DNA of 64,000 nucleotides. Source: Roseiarcus sp963764955. GTDB lineage: Bacteria > Pseudomonadota > Alphaproteobacteria > Rhizobiales > Beijerinckiaceae. The DNA is taken from positions 62,001 through 126,000 of the forward strand of contig CAVXVE010000024.1 in assembly GCA_963764955.1 (NCBI GenBank). Reading direction: 5' to 3'. Positions 37,588 to 47,397 of the stretch are shown in pieces. The notes below the pieces were generated by a model. The model did not search any database and had not been told where the DNA came from. It was given only the letters and a program-made list of their open reading frames with translations. The translations under genes and the position numbers were made by a program. The first letter of the stretch is position 1. Every line of letters starts with the position of its first letter.

Positions 37588-39409
37588 ATGAACAGAAAAC
37601 TTCTAATTGTCGCGGCGATCGGGGTCGTTGCGCTCTTTGCCGCAGGCGCGCTGGCCGGTCACCTGCTGTACCGCGCCTACCCAGTCCAGGTGCAGCTCTT
37701 TGTCGCTCTGACGCGCAACACCATCCGGTCTTGGGGAGCGCCTCCGGGGGAGACGAGAACGGAACTGAACCCTGCTTACCAGCCTGCCGCGGCGGCGCCG
37801 AAGCTTACGGCCGCGGCGGCCTTGGACGCCGCCGGAGAGGACTGGCCGAGCTATAACAGGACGCTCGCCTCGGACCGCTACGCGCCGCTCGCCGAGATCA
37901 ACGCCCGGACCGTCGGCAAGCTCAAGGTCCTCTGCACCTACGACACCAAGCAGTATACGAGCTTCGAATCCGGTCTGATCATGGTCCACGGAGCCCTGAT
38001 CGGCGCCACCCTCACCGACATTTTCTCGATCGACCCAGCGACCTGCGCCGAGAACTGGCGCACGCGCGAGGACGTGCCGGCCTCGATCCTGACGGCCATG
38101 CGCGGGGCGGCCTACCTCGACGGGATGTTGTTCCGCGGATCCCAGGATGGGCGCGTGCTGGCCTATGACTTCAAGACCGGCAAGCGAATCTGGCAGACGA
38201 CCATCGCCGACAGGACCAAGGGCGAGTTCGTCGCCGCCGCTCCAATCGCCTGGAACGGGCGGGTTTTCATCGGCAATGCGGGCGGCGACGCCAAGGGCGG
38301 CAAGGGGCGCATGTACGCGCTCGACGCCAAGACCGGCAAAATCCTGTGGGAGTTCTTTCTCGTTCCGAGGACAGAGGGCGACGCGGCCCGCGGACCGCAA
38401 GGTCTCTCGCCGCTCGACAAGTCGACCTGGGGCAACGCGCCGGGATTCCCGATCAGCGGCGGCGCGACCTGGACGTCATATACGCTCGACGAGGCGGCGG
38501 GAGAACTGTACGTGCCCGTAGGCAACCCGGGGCCCGCTTACGCGATCAGCGTGCGCGAGGGCGAGGATCTCTTTACCGACTCGGTCGTCGTGCTCGACGC
38601 CATGACCGGCGCCTACAAGCGCCATTTCAAGCTCGTGCCCCGGGACTGGCACGACTGGGACGTCGCCAGCGCGCCTGCTCTGATCCACACGCAGGGCGGC
38701 AAGACGCTGCTCACGGCCGCGCCCAAGGACGGACATCTCTACGGGATCGACCTCGCCGACAACAGCCTCCTCTATCGCACGCCGGTGACCAGGCTCGAGA
38801 ATGTCGACGCGCCGTTCGCCTCCGACAAAGCCGTGCGTTTCTGCCCGGGCGCATCCGGCGGGTCAGAGTGGAACGGCCCAGCCTACGATCCCGACACCAA
38901 CCTCATCATCACCGGCGAAGTCGATTGGTGCACGACCGTGAAGCGGCAGACCGACGAGCAGCTCCAGGACGCGCCCTACGGCGGCCCCTGGTTCGGCAAC
39001 GCGATGCGCAATCCATTTCACCTGTTCGGCCGGCAGGACGCGATCGGGAACTCCTGGGGCGGATGGGTTTACGCCGTCGACGCCGACACGGGCGTTGCGA
39101 AGTGGCGGCATGAGGTCGAACTATCCGATCGTGAGCGGTGTGACGCCGACCGCCGGCGGGTTGGTGTTCGTGGGCGATGTGGGCGGAAATTTCTATGCTC
39201 TCGACGCCGCAACCGGCGAGAAGCTTTGGGGTCAGAAGATTGGCGGCGCGATCGGCGGCGGGGTTATCGCTTACCGCGCCGACGGGGGCGAGAAGATCGC
39301 GGTGGCGGCCGGCCTTACCGGCGTCGCCTGGCCAACCGAAGTGGTGACCGGAAAGATTGTCGTCCTGGGCCTCGACAATGGCGCCGCCGAGGCGATCCGG
39401 GACTCGTAG
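37588..39409 (+). CDS. PQQ-dependent dehydrogenase-like beta-propeller protein, frameshifted
   Basis: About 606 residues when joined, with an N-terminal membrane anchor (LLIVAAIGVVALFAAGALAG) and an eight-bladed propeller. Blade motifs include DAKTGKILWEF, DAMTGAYKRHF, DADTGVAKW and DAATGEKLWGQKIGG. It also has DWPSYNRTLASDRYAPL, the usual start of quinoprotein alcohol dehydrogenases, and FPISGGATWTSY. An extra G near 39113 moves the frame; SNYPIVSGVTPTAGGLVFVG follows in the other. It probably faces the periplasm. Two c-type cytochromes encoded downstream may take its electrons. The substrate is unknown, and PQQ binding itself is inferred. Confidence 0.82.
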
Positions 39410-39447
39410 AACGCCCGGCTCTCAAAGCGGGCGCGTCCTTCCTTGCG

Positions 39448-40470
39448 TCAGGAGCCCGCCGCGCCGTGCTTCTCGAGGCAGGAGCGAATTTTCGGCCCGG
39501 CCACCTCCAAAAACGCCTTCGACCAGCGATCGGCGCTCACCCGGTCGAGGTGATAGCCATCCGTCGTGTTGAGCCCGTCCATCTCGGGCGGCACGACCAG
39601 CGGCAAGCCAGCGCCGGCCGCGATCGCCGCTGCGTCCCCAATCTTCGTTTCCGGGAACGGGACGTCGGTCAGGATGACACATCTCCCCTTGGCGAATTGC
39701 TTCAGAAACTCGATCGCGAGCGCCGTGCTGTCCTTGACCACCGCCTGATCGACCCACCGGTCATAGCTGACCGCGTTCTGGGGGAAGACCCGCTCCGTCT
39801 GCGGGATCCTGTAATAGGCACCCGTTTCGCGCGAGCGGAAGATGACAAACTTATGCCCGCAAAGGCTCGGGAAGGCGCCGCAAATCGGCTGATGCAGCGA
39901 CTGCCAGAAGTGTTTCCACTCGTATCGGTTGCGTGCATCGGGATCGTGCAGGATCGTCTTTGCAGCCGCTGTCTCTCGTCGCTCAAAAAAGTCGTCGACG
40001 TTAATGATGTAGACGCTGGCGCGGGGATTTATCCGACGCAAAAGGTCATCGGTGAAAACCATGTCCTCGTTGTAGCTGAAGGCCAGCAGGTAATAGCTCG
40101 CCTTCGCGCGTTTGAACCAATCGGCCGTCGCGTCGTTGGACAAAGCCACCTGCAGGCGGCTGTTGCCGAGAACCAGCACATCGGCGTTGCGCGCATAGTC
40201 CAGCGCCGGAGGTTCGAGGTTGTAATAGAAGGCGCCGTGCTCGAAATCGGCGTAATTCCCGCCGCCGCAATAGGCGAGGTAACGGTCGGCGCTGTAGCCG
40301 GGAGCCTGGCAAGCGAAGATGGATCGGGTCTTCAGCCAATAGGCGTAGGAAGAAAAAGCGGCAAGCAGAATGATGCAGGTGTAGACGGTCAACTGGCTGG
40401 CGAAGAGACCGACCCGCGGTTTCGCCAATGTTTTCGGCGCCACGGGCAAGTCCAAAGCAGTCTGATCCAT
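39448..40470 (-). CDS. Membrane-anchored SGNH/GDSL-like protein
   Basis: 340 residues. One N-terminal transmembrane segment (TVYTCIILLAAFSSYAYWL), then a periplasmic domain. A block-I-like GNS motif is in ADVLVLGNSRLQVAL, and a block-V-like DxxH in NTTDGYHLDRVSADRW, as in SGNH hydrolases or acyltransferases acting on surface sugars. No exact family is recognised. The ATG at 40470 is chosen because the cytosolic tail and membrane segment follow; an upstream extension would add 34 unlikely residues. It is convergent with the PQQ-type gene. Confidence 0.65.
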   Translation of the reverse strand: MDQTALDLPVAPKTLAKPRVGLFASQLTVYTCIILLAAFSSYAYWLKTRSIFACQAPGYSADRYLAYCGGGNYADFEHGAFYYNLEPPALDYARNADVLVLGNSRLQVALSNDATADWFKRAKASYYLLAFSYNEDMVFTDDLLRRINPRASVYIINVDDFFERRETAAAKTILHDPDARNRYEWKHFWQSLHQPICGAFPSLCGHKFVIFRSRETGAYYRIPQTERVFPQNAVSYDRWVDQAVVKDSTALAIEFLKQFAKGRCVILTDVPFPETKIGDAAAIAAGAGLPLVVPPEMDGLNTTDGYHLDRVSADRWSKAFLEVAGPKIRSCLEKHGAAGS

Positions 40471-40836
40471 AGGCGGTCTCACAGCATCGGCGGGTTGGCG
40501 AGTTATTCGTGAGGCGTCCTCAGGCCGATCATCCCCTCTGGCGGCCGCCGCGCCAGGGCGCAGCGAAGCCATACCGGCCAGGGAAGAGGCTGCTCAAATC
40601 ACGCGAGGCGCCCGTCTTGCGACGGAGCATAAAGTTCGACGGCGGTTAAGTCTACACCGTGAGCAGCCGCCGCCGGCAGCGACGGGGCGCGTGACGGAGC
40701 CAGGACCGGGCAGACGCCTGCCTCGCAGCACCTGAACACAGAGATTTGGATTGCGGTCTCGGCGGAATATTGCTGTCTTAGAAGAATAAACGCGGGTCCG
40801 TCCGTGTTTTGCGCGGGTTATTGTCGGGAGAAGCTC
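40471..40836. other. Intergenic region before cytochrome c'
   Basis: 366 bases between divergently transcribed genes. No conserved FNR-type site or terminator was found; AT-rich DNA (AGAAGAATAAACG) near 40780 may be promoter. Confidence 0.35.
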
Positions 40837-41274
40837 ATGAAACGTTTGGCAGCTGTGGCAATGGCGCTGGTTTGCGGCGTCACCGCCGTCTTGGCCGACA
40901 CGGATCCGATCGCCGAGCGGCGCGCCCTCATGAAACACGACGGCGCCGCCGCGAAGACGCTGTTCGATATGGCGAAGGGCAAGATTCCGTTCGATCTCGC
41001 GACGGTGAAGCAATCGCTCGCGACGCTCGACGACGGGGCGACGAAATCGCCCGCGCTCTTTCCCGACAACAGCAAGACAGGCGGCGGCACGGCGGCGCTG
41101 CCCGCGATCTGGCAAAACAAGGCGGATTTCGACGCCCGCTTCGCGAAGTTCGCCAAGGACGTCCAGGCCGCACAGGCCGGAATCACCGATGAGGCGACGT
41201 TCAAGCAGTTCGCGCCGGCCATCTTCAAGAATTGCGGCGCCTGCCACGAACTCTACAAGGCCAAAAGCGGCTGA
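40837..41274 (+). CDS. Cytochrome c'
   Basis: 145 residues. The signal peptide is KRLAAVAMALVCGVTAVLA. The mature four-helix-bundle protein starts with DPIAERRALMKHDGAAAKTL, and the heme site CGACHELYKAKSG lies at the C-terminus, the hallmark of cytochrome c'. Periplasmic; such proteins bind NO or CO and can act in nitrosative stress or electron transfer. GGGAGAAGC precedes the ATG at 40837. The diheme cytochrome gene follows after 3-21 bases, so the two are co-transcribed. Confidence 0.92.
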   Translation: MKRLAAVAMALVCGVTAVLADTDPIAERRALMKHDGAAAKTLFDMAKGKIPFDLATVKQSLATLDDGATKSPALFPDNSKTGGGTAALPAIWQNKADFDARFAKFAKDVQAAQAGITDEATFKQFAPAIFKNCGACHELYKAKSG

Positions 41275-41277
41275 GGC

Positions 41278-42219
41278 TTGAGTTCGTCCGCGCGGATGAG
41301 GCGAATCGGCGTCATCCTCGCGGTCGTTATCGTGATCGGCGCCGCGGCAGCGGCCTGGGCGCTGTCCGCCCCCCGCCCGCGCTATACGCCGGCCGAGTGG
41401 CAAGCCCTTGGCCTGACCGGCGACGCCGCCGCGGGGCGGCTCGTCTTCTTCGCCGGCGGCTGCGAATCGTGCCACAAGTCGCCCGCGCAAGACGACCCGT
41501 TGAAGCTCGGCGGCGGGATCGAGCTCAAGACGCCGTTCGGCTCGTTCTACCCGCCGAACATCTCGAGCGATCCGGTCGACGGGATCGGCGCCTGGCGCCC
41601 CGTCGACGTCGCCAACGCCCTTCTGTCGGGCGTCTCCCGGGATGGCCAGCACCTCTACCCGGCTTTCCCCTATACGTCCTATCAGCGGATGAATCCGAAG
41701 GACGTCGCCGATCTCGCCGCTCTTCTGCACACTTTGCCGGCGGTCAAGGGCCGGGCGCCGAAGAACGCGCTCCCCTTCCCCTTGTCCATCCGCCGCGCCG
41801 TGGGCTTGTGGAAGCTCCTCTATTTCGACAATTCCGGCCTACCTCCCGATCCCAAGCAAAGCGCGCAATGGAACCGCGGCCGCTATCTCGTCGAGGGACC
41901 CGGCCATTGCGGCGAATGTCACACGCCGCGCAATTTCCTCGGCGCAATGGAGGAAAGCCGGGCGCTGACCGGCGCGCCGATGCCTGACGGTCACGGGAAG
42001 TCGGCGAACTTGCGCGGCGGCGATTTCCTGAACTGGACGAACGCCGACATCGTCGAGGCCCTGACCAGCGGCTTCACGCCCGCAGGCGACGTGCTCGGCT
42101 CAGGCATGACGGCCGTTGTGCGCAACCTCGCCGAATTGCCCGAGTCCGACCGGCAGGGGATCGCGGTCTATCTCAAGAGCCTGCCCCCGCTCGGCCCGCC
42201 TGCGCCAGCGAAGCCTTGA
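41278..42219 (+). CDS. Diheme c-type cytochrome
   Basis: About 307-313 residues. An N-terminal membrane anchor (IGVILAVVIVIGAAAAAWAL) is followed by two class-I cytochrome domains with CESCHKSPAQDD and CGECHTPRNFLG. It resembles the cytochrome subunits of membrane alcohol or aldehyde dehydrogenases, which pass electrons from a dehydrogenase to the oxidase. This fits the PQQ-type gene 2 kb upstream. The start is the TTG at 41278 or the ATG at 41296 (MRRIGVIL); the ATG looks more natural. The 280 bases after it hold nothing recognisable. Confidence 0.88.
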   Translation: MSSSARMRRIGVILAVVIVIGAAAAAWALSAPRPRYTPAEWQALGLTGDAAAGRLVFFAGGCESCHKSPAQDDPLKLGGGIELKTPFGSFYPPNISSDPVDGIGAWRPVDVANALLSGVSRDGQHLYPAFPYTSYQRMNPKDVADLAALLHTLPAVKGRAPKNALPFPLSIRRAVGLWKLLYFDNSGLPPDPKQSAQWNRGRYLVEGPGHCGECHTPRNFLGAMEESRALTGAPMPDGHGKSANLRGGDFLNWTNADIVEALTSGFTPAGDVLGSGMTAVVRNLAELPESDRQGIAVYLKSLPPLGPPAPAKP

Positions 42220-42499
42220 GGCGCCCGCAGAGCTGGAATTGCCCGAAGCCGCCCTGTGTACAGTTTTGCACGCGACGAAGCCTTTTCAATGGGTTAAGCT
42301 CACTTTTCTGCAACTCGAAAAACGGGATTCAGCCCATTACGCAAGAAATCAGTCTAATACGGGCTTGGGCCGGCGCCGGCGATCAAGCGTTTTCAGAAGC
42401 CGTCGGCGCGCCCGTCGCGGCCCGGTCACCGCACTTGTCATCACGGGTTCGACATTGCAGGGTTAGCGCAAGTCCTGAATGCGCGTGAGGTGATCGCTT

Positions 42500-43513
42500 A
42501 TGAATGCGCGCGAGATCATGACGAGCCCCGTTATCTCGGCCAGCGTCGACAGCCCGGTTCGGGATATCGCTCGGCTTCTGCTCAGAAACCACATCAGCGC
42601 GGTTCCGATCCTCGACGCCGGCGGCGCGCCTGTCGGCATGGTCAGCGAGGGCGATCTCGTCGGGCGGGACGAGACGGAACCCGATGCGCGCCGCGAGTGG
42701 TGGCTCGCGCTGCTGGCGGAAGGCGAGGCGCTTGGCGACGATTTCCTTGGCCAGTTGCGTCGGTCCGAACGCGTCGCGAGCGACGTCATGGCGAAGCCGG
42801 TCATCACCGTCAGCGAGGACACCGACACCGGCGAGATCGCGCGCCTGCTTCAAGCCTATCGGATCAAGCGCGTGCCCGTGGTGCGCAACGGGCAGATCGT
42901 CGGCATCGTCAGCCGCGAGAATCTGCTGCGCTTGCTGGCGAAGGAGGAGAGCCATCACGACGTCCCGCACAGAGAGGGCGTTGTCGCGCGGGCTCTGGAA
43001 GACGCGCTGGCGCCGCTCAAGTGGCGTTTCGAACGTCCGCGCCACGAGACCGAACCGCATGCGGCGTCGACCAGTCACCCCGACGAACCCTCTTCCGCGG
43101 CGGCGGAGTTCCGCCGGCTGGTCCTGGACTTCGAGAGCAAGGAAGCGCAGCGCCGCGAGGAGCTTCGCCATAGCGCCGAGGAAAAACGGGAGCACGAGGC
43201 CGCGGAGCTGATCGGCAAGCATATATCCGAGGCGAGCTGGCGCAATCTCATTCATGCAGCGCGCACCGCGGCCGAGCATGGGGAGAAGGAGTTCCAGCTC
43301 CTGCGCTTCCCAAGCCAATTGTGCAGCGACGGCGGCCGCGCGATTAATGCGCCTGACCCAGACTGGCCCGCGACATTGCGCGGCGAGGCGGCGGAGGTTT
43401 TTCTGCGATGGAGCCGCGATCTGAAGCCGCACGGTTTCCATCTCGCGGGGCGGGTTATGGACTTTCCCGACGGGGTGCTGGGCGACATCGGCCTCTTTCT
43501 TGTCTGGGGATGA
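42500..43513 (+). CDS. CBS-domain protein with extra C-terminal domain
   Basis: 337 residues. Two CBS motifs: MNAREIMTSPVISASVDSPV to VPILDAGGAPVGMVSEGDL, and SDVMAKPVITVSEDTDTGEI to VPVVRNGQIVGIVSRENLL. CBS pairs bind adenine nucleotides and sense energy state. The remaining 180 residues (about 155-337) hold a charged helical linker and a domain LIHAARTAAEHGEKEFQLLR to FLRWSRDLKPHGFHLAGRV that I do not recognise. The gene is intact. Its partner is unknown. Confidence 0.82.
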   Translation: MNAREIMTSPVISASVDSPVRDIARLLLRNHISAVPILDAGGAPVGMVSEGDLVGRDETEPDARREWWLALLAEGEALGDDFLGQLRRSERVASDVMAKPVITVSEDTDTGEIARLLQAYRIKRVPVVRNGQIVGIVSRENLLRLLAKEESHHDVPHREGVVARALEDALAPLKWRFERPRHETEPHAASTSHPDEPSSAAAEFRRLVLDFESKEAQRREELRHSAEEKREHEAAELIGKHISEASWRNLIHAARTAAEHGEKEFQLLRFPSQLCSDGGRAINAPDPDWPATLRGEAAEVFLRWSRDLKPHGFHLAGRVMDFPDGVLGDIGLFLVWG

Positions 43514-43675
43514 CAAGCGCGATTGCCGGCGCCGGCTTGCGGTCACGGCTCCAACAGTTGGACGCCGACGAGGCGATCCAAGTCACGGGGCTAGCGCAGG
43601 CGACGAGCGCAGCGCCATTGATGCGCCCCCTGCCTTCTCGATAAGGTCGCGTCGCTCGCGCTTGGGAGGCATAGG

Positions 43676-44671
43676 ATGTCGGACTGGTTTTCCTCCTCGT
43701 ACATGGCTCGCCGCGGCGTCGCGGGCGGCCGCGTCGGCAAGACGCATCACCTGACGGAGGCCAAACAAGGCTCGTATCAATATGTGTATGGGCCCTACGC
43801 CGCGCCGGTGCTGACCATTGCGCCCGGCGACGTTGTCGTCGCCGAGACGCTCGACGCTTTCGGCGGCGCGATAAAATCCGTCGACGACAAGCCGTCGGAG
43901 AAGCTCAAGTTCCCGTTCGTCAATCCGCAGAATGGCCCGATCGCGGTCGAAGGCGCCGAAAAGGGCGATGTCCTGTGCGTGCGCATCGAAAGGATCGTTC
44001 CGCGCGGGCCGCAGCCGGTCGGAACTTCAGCCCTCATCCCTGAATTCGGCGGGCTCGTGGGCAACGCCGGCACGCCGATGCTGAACCCGCCCCTGCCCGA
44101 GCGCGTCATGAAATACCACGTGAGCGAAAGCGGCGTGCGCTTCAACGACAGGATCACCCTGCCGTTCGAGCCGTTCATCGGAACGCTCGGCGTCAGCCCT
44201 CAGATCGAAGCGGTTCTGTCGCTGCAGCCGGACTACTGGGGCGGCAATATGGACCTGCCCGACGTCGCCCCTGGCGCGATCGCCTATTTCCCGGTGCAAA
44301 CGAAAGGGGCCAGTCTCTTTCTCGGCGACTGCCACGGCCGGCAGGGCGACGGCGAACTCTGCGGCGTCGCCGTCGAGATCCCCTCGACGACCACGGTTCA
44401 GGTCGATCTCATCAAGTCCTGGCCGATCGTGTGGCCGCGGCTCGAGAACGAGCGCTTCATCATGACGATCGGCTCCGCCCGGCCGATGGAGGACGCGGCG
44501 CGCATCGCCTATCGGGAACTCATCCGCTGGCTCGCGGCCGACTACGGTTTCGACGAGCTCGAGGCCTATTTTCTGCTGACGCAGGCGGGCAGGATGCGCG
44601 TCGGCAACATGGTCGATCCGAAGTACACATTGGGCGCCTCGATACTCAAAGACTATTTGCCATCGAAGTAA
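43676..44671 (+). CDS. Acetamidase/formamidase family protein
   Basis: 331 residues of the FmdA/AmdA family, Zn-dependent amidases releasing ammonia from formamide or acetamide. Motifs: VLTIAPGDVVVAETLDAFGG, GPIAVEGAEKGDVLCVRIER, NPPLPERVMKYHV, GNMDLPDVAPGAIAYFPVQT, and the metal-ligand region LFLGDCHGRQGDGELCG. Full length. The ATG at 43676 has GGGAGGCATAGG upstream. The SDR gene follows 15 bases later, so the two are probably an operon. Confidence 0.9.
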   Translation: MSDWFSSSYMARRGVAGGRVGKTHHLTEAKQGSYQYVYGPYAAPVLTIAPGDVVVAETLDAFGGAIKSVDDKPSEKLKFPFVNPQNGPIAVEGAEKGDVLCVRIERIVPRGPQPVGTSALIPEFGGLVGNAGTPMLNPPLPERVMKYHVSESGVRFNDRITLPFEPFIGTLGVSPQIEAVLSLQPDYWGGNMDLPDVAPGAIAYFPVQTKGASLFLGDCHGRQGDGELCGVAVEIPSTTTVQVDLIKSWPIVWPRLENERFIMTIGSARPMEDAARIAYRELIRWLAADYGFDELEAYFLLTQAGRMRVGNMVDPKYTLGASILKDYLPSK

Positions 44672-44686
44672 CTCAAGGAGGGGAGC

Positions 44687-45445
44687 GTGGATCTCGGATT
44701 GAAGGGCTTGCGGGCGGTCGTGACCGGCGCCACCAAGGGCATCGGGCGGGCGGCTGCGGATATTTTCGCTGACGAGGGCGCAAGCGTCGCGATCTGCGCC
44801 CGCAACGCCGACGAGGTGAAGGCGGCGGTCAAGGCGCTCAAGGGCAAGGGCGTCGACGCCTTCGGCGCTCACGTCGATGTGGCCGACAAGACCGCGCTTC
44901 AGACATTCGTCGCCGACAGCGCCGCCGCGCTTGGCGGCATCGACATTCTGGTCGCCAACGTTTCCGCGCTCGCCGCGCAGGACGTCGAGGAATCCTGGGC
45001 CAAGGCGTTCGATGTCGACATGATGCACACCGTGCACGCCGTCGGCGCGGCCCTGCCGTTCCTCGAGAAATCGAAGCATCCGTCGATCGTCATCATCTCC
45101 TCGGTCTCGGGGCGCGAGGTCGATTTCACCGGTCCGGCTTATGGCGCGATGAAGGCGGCGCTCATCCACTACGCGCAGAGGCTCGCCTATCAGCACGCCT
45201 CGAAGATGATCCGGGTGAATTCGGTCTCGCCCGGCAACACCTATTTCGACGGCGGCTTCTGGCAGAGCGCCGAAAAGAACCTGCCCGACATCTTCAAGCA
45301 AGCCCTTTCGCTGAACCCCACCGGGCGGATGGCCAGGCCGGAGGAAATCGGACGCGGCATCGTCTTTCTCGCCAGCCCCGCCTCGAGTTTCACGACCGGG
45401 ACCAATCTGGTGATCGACGGCGCCCTGACCCGGGGCGTGCAGTTT
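44687..45445 (+). CDS. SDR-family oxidoreductase, 3' end replaced by an IS630 fragment
   Basis: About 250 native residues: RAVVTGATKGIGRAAADIFA (cofactor site), ILVANVSALAAQD, catalytic Ser in IISSVSGREVDF and YGAMKAALIHYAQR (YxxxK), ending GTNLVIDGALTRGVQ. The native stop is gone. From about 45446 the DNA is a 5'-truncated IS630 transposase in another frame, adding about 28 foreign codons up to a stop at 45529. The catalytic parts are complete, so the protein may still work. The GTG at 44687 has AAGGAGGGGAGC upstream. It follows the formamidase gene by 15 bases. Confidence 0.88.
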
Positions 45446-45993
45446 GTCTGCGCTGGCGAAGCCATCAGCGGCGCGTCGATCCTTCGCGGCTCGTCTTCAT
45501 CGACGAGACCTGGACCAAGACCAACATGACCCGCCTCTACGGCTGGGCGCAACGCGGCCGACGGCTCGTCGCCAAGGTCCCGCACGGCCACTGGAAGACG
45601 GCGACGTTCCTCGCCGCTCTGCGCAACGACCGCATCGAGGCGCCGTGCCTGTTCGACGGACCCATCAACGGCGAGCGCTTTCTGGCCTACGTCGAACAGT
45701 TCCTCGTTCCGACCCTCAAGCGCAACGACATCGTCGTGCTCGACAACCTCGGATCGCACAAAGGAAAGGCGGTGCGCCAAGCGATCAAGGCCGCAGGGGC
45801 CCGTCTGCTGTTCCTTCCCAAATACTCCCCCGATCTCAATCCGATCGAGCAGGTGTTCGCCAAGCTGAAAGCCCGGGTGCGAAAGGCCGCGCCACGCTCC
45901 CTCGACGCGGTCTCCCACGCTATCGCAACCGCGCTCATGGCCATTCCACCACAAGAATGCGCCAACTATCTGAGGAACTCAGGATATGCGTAA
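45446..45993 (+). pseudogene. IS630-family transposase, 5'-truncated
   Basis: Encodes the catalytic half of an IS630 transposase. RWRSHQRRVDPSRLVFIDET comes first, then DNLGSHKGKAVRQAIKAAGA and YSPDLNPIEQVFAKLKARV, with the three acidic DDE residues visible. The helix-turn-helix half is absent because the sequence starts abruptly at the SDR 3' end. An internal ATG at 45526 would give 155 residues. No terminal repeats were identified. It cannot move on its own. Confidence 0.85.
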
Positions 45994-46077
45994 GCCTAAA
46001 TGCAGAACGCTCCTAGCGGGACCGAACCGCCAGGGCCTCCGGTGAAGGGGACGCCGTCAACGAGACGAGGTTGAACG

Positions 46078-47382
46078 ATGCCGGCAACCATTCATATCGT
46101 CAATCGTTACGTCAACTCGGACAACGTCGCCCGCGCCGCAGTCGTCTTCGATGGGGCGGCGATCGACGCCAAGTCGCCTAGGACCCAAGCGAACGGACAG
46201 GTGGTTGTCGCGACCGAGACCCTGTCCGACGGTAATCACGTGATGAACATCGTCCCCGATCAGACGAGCGCGGACCCCGTGGGCCCGGCCGTGGCAGAGG
46301 GGCTGGGCAAGACAGTCACGCGGATGTACCGCTCGCTGAACGTGAACGTCACTGTCAGCAAGGGCAAAATCACGACCGTAAGTCTACCGCTCGACCAGGC
46401 GCTGAACGGCGCCGTTTTAGCGGGCGTCAACCCGGTTCGCATCCAGTTGCAACCCATTTATTTTCGCTCGCAATATCAAAAGGAGAATTTCCGTCGGGGA
46501 CCGACATCACGCTCATTGTCGTGCATCAAACAGCCAAGGCCGCCAATATCGCAGGCACGCTCGGGCAGTTTACCATCCCCAACCTCGGGGATGACGGCAC
46601 AAGCTCGCACTATGTGATCAGCCCAGAGGCGATTCCACAGGTGGTCAAGGTCGTGCAGGATACCGGCAGGGCGTCGCACGCTGGCCCTTCATCCTGGCAG
46701 GGCAAGAGCTCCCTGAATCGACTTCTCCATCGGCATTGAATTGTCGCACAAGACGGGCACACCCTTCCCGGCTAAGCAGATCGACTGTCTGATCGATCTT
46801 ATAGGTCGATTGCGAGCGGCCTATCCGACAATCCCGGCGGATGGCGTCGTGGGCCATTCGGACGTGCTGTTGGAGAAAAATGACCCCAGTGTCCTGGCTG
46901 GCCGGGACTGTCCGGGCTTCGACTTTGACTGGCCCGCGTTGGAAAGCTCAGGGCTCGGCTTGATCCCCCGCGGAGGAGCGCCGAACCTCGATATGTACGG
47001 CGGTTTCTTCCGGGTGGCGACGGCGCCCCACAATTCGCTCATCGCGGGAGACTCGGACAAGTCGCGGACCTGGGGCGGTAAAAAGTGGCCTGCTCCTGCG
47101 CCGCCGCCGGCCTCCGACGCCCCTCCACCACCCCCCGGCGCGCCCCCTGCCAAGCCCGCGCCGCCGACTGTATCTGGGACGCCGATCACCGAACTCCAGA
47201 CCGACCTGCGCGACATCGGCTATGTCGTGCCGGTGCACGGCCATTACGAGCACAAGACGCGTGTGGCCATCCAGATGTTCCAGCACCACTTCTTCGCGGG
47301 CTCGCGGCGCAGTCTCGTCCACGCAAAGGAAGGGCTGGAGGTCAACCAGGTGACGGCGGAATTTATCAAACGAGTTCGTTGA
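46078..47382 (+). CDS. N-acetylmuramoyl-L-alanine amidase with peptidoglycan-binding domain, frameshifted
   Basis: Cleaves the bond between N-acetylmuramic acid and L-Ala in the cell wall. Three frames join to about 434 residues. The N-terminal unknown domain is MPATIHIVNRYVNSDNVARA. The amidase_2 domain begins near GTDITLIVVHQTAKAANIAG, with SSHYVISPEAIPQVV, then SIGIELSHKTG and GVVGHSDVLLEKNDP. A Pro-rich linker and a PG_binding_1 domain (TELQTDLRDIGYVVPVHGHY) follow. The breaks are near 46495 and 46725. No signal peptide is seen at the start. Confidence 0.8.
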
Positions 47383-47397
47383 CCGACCGGGGCCGCT

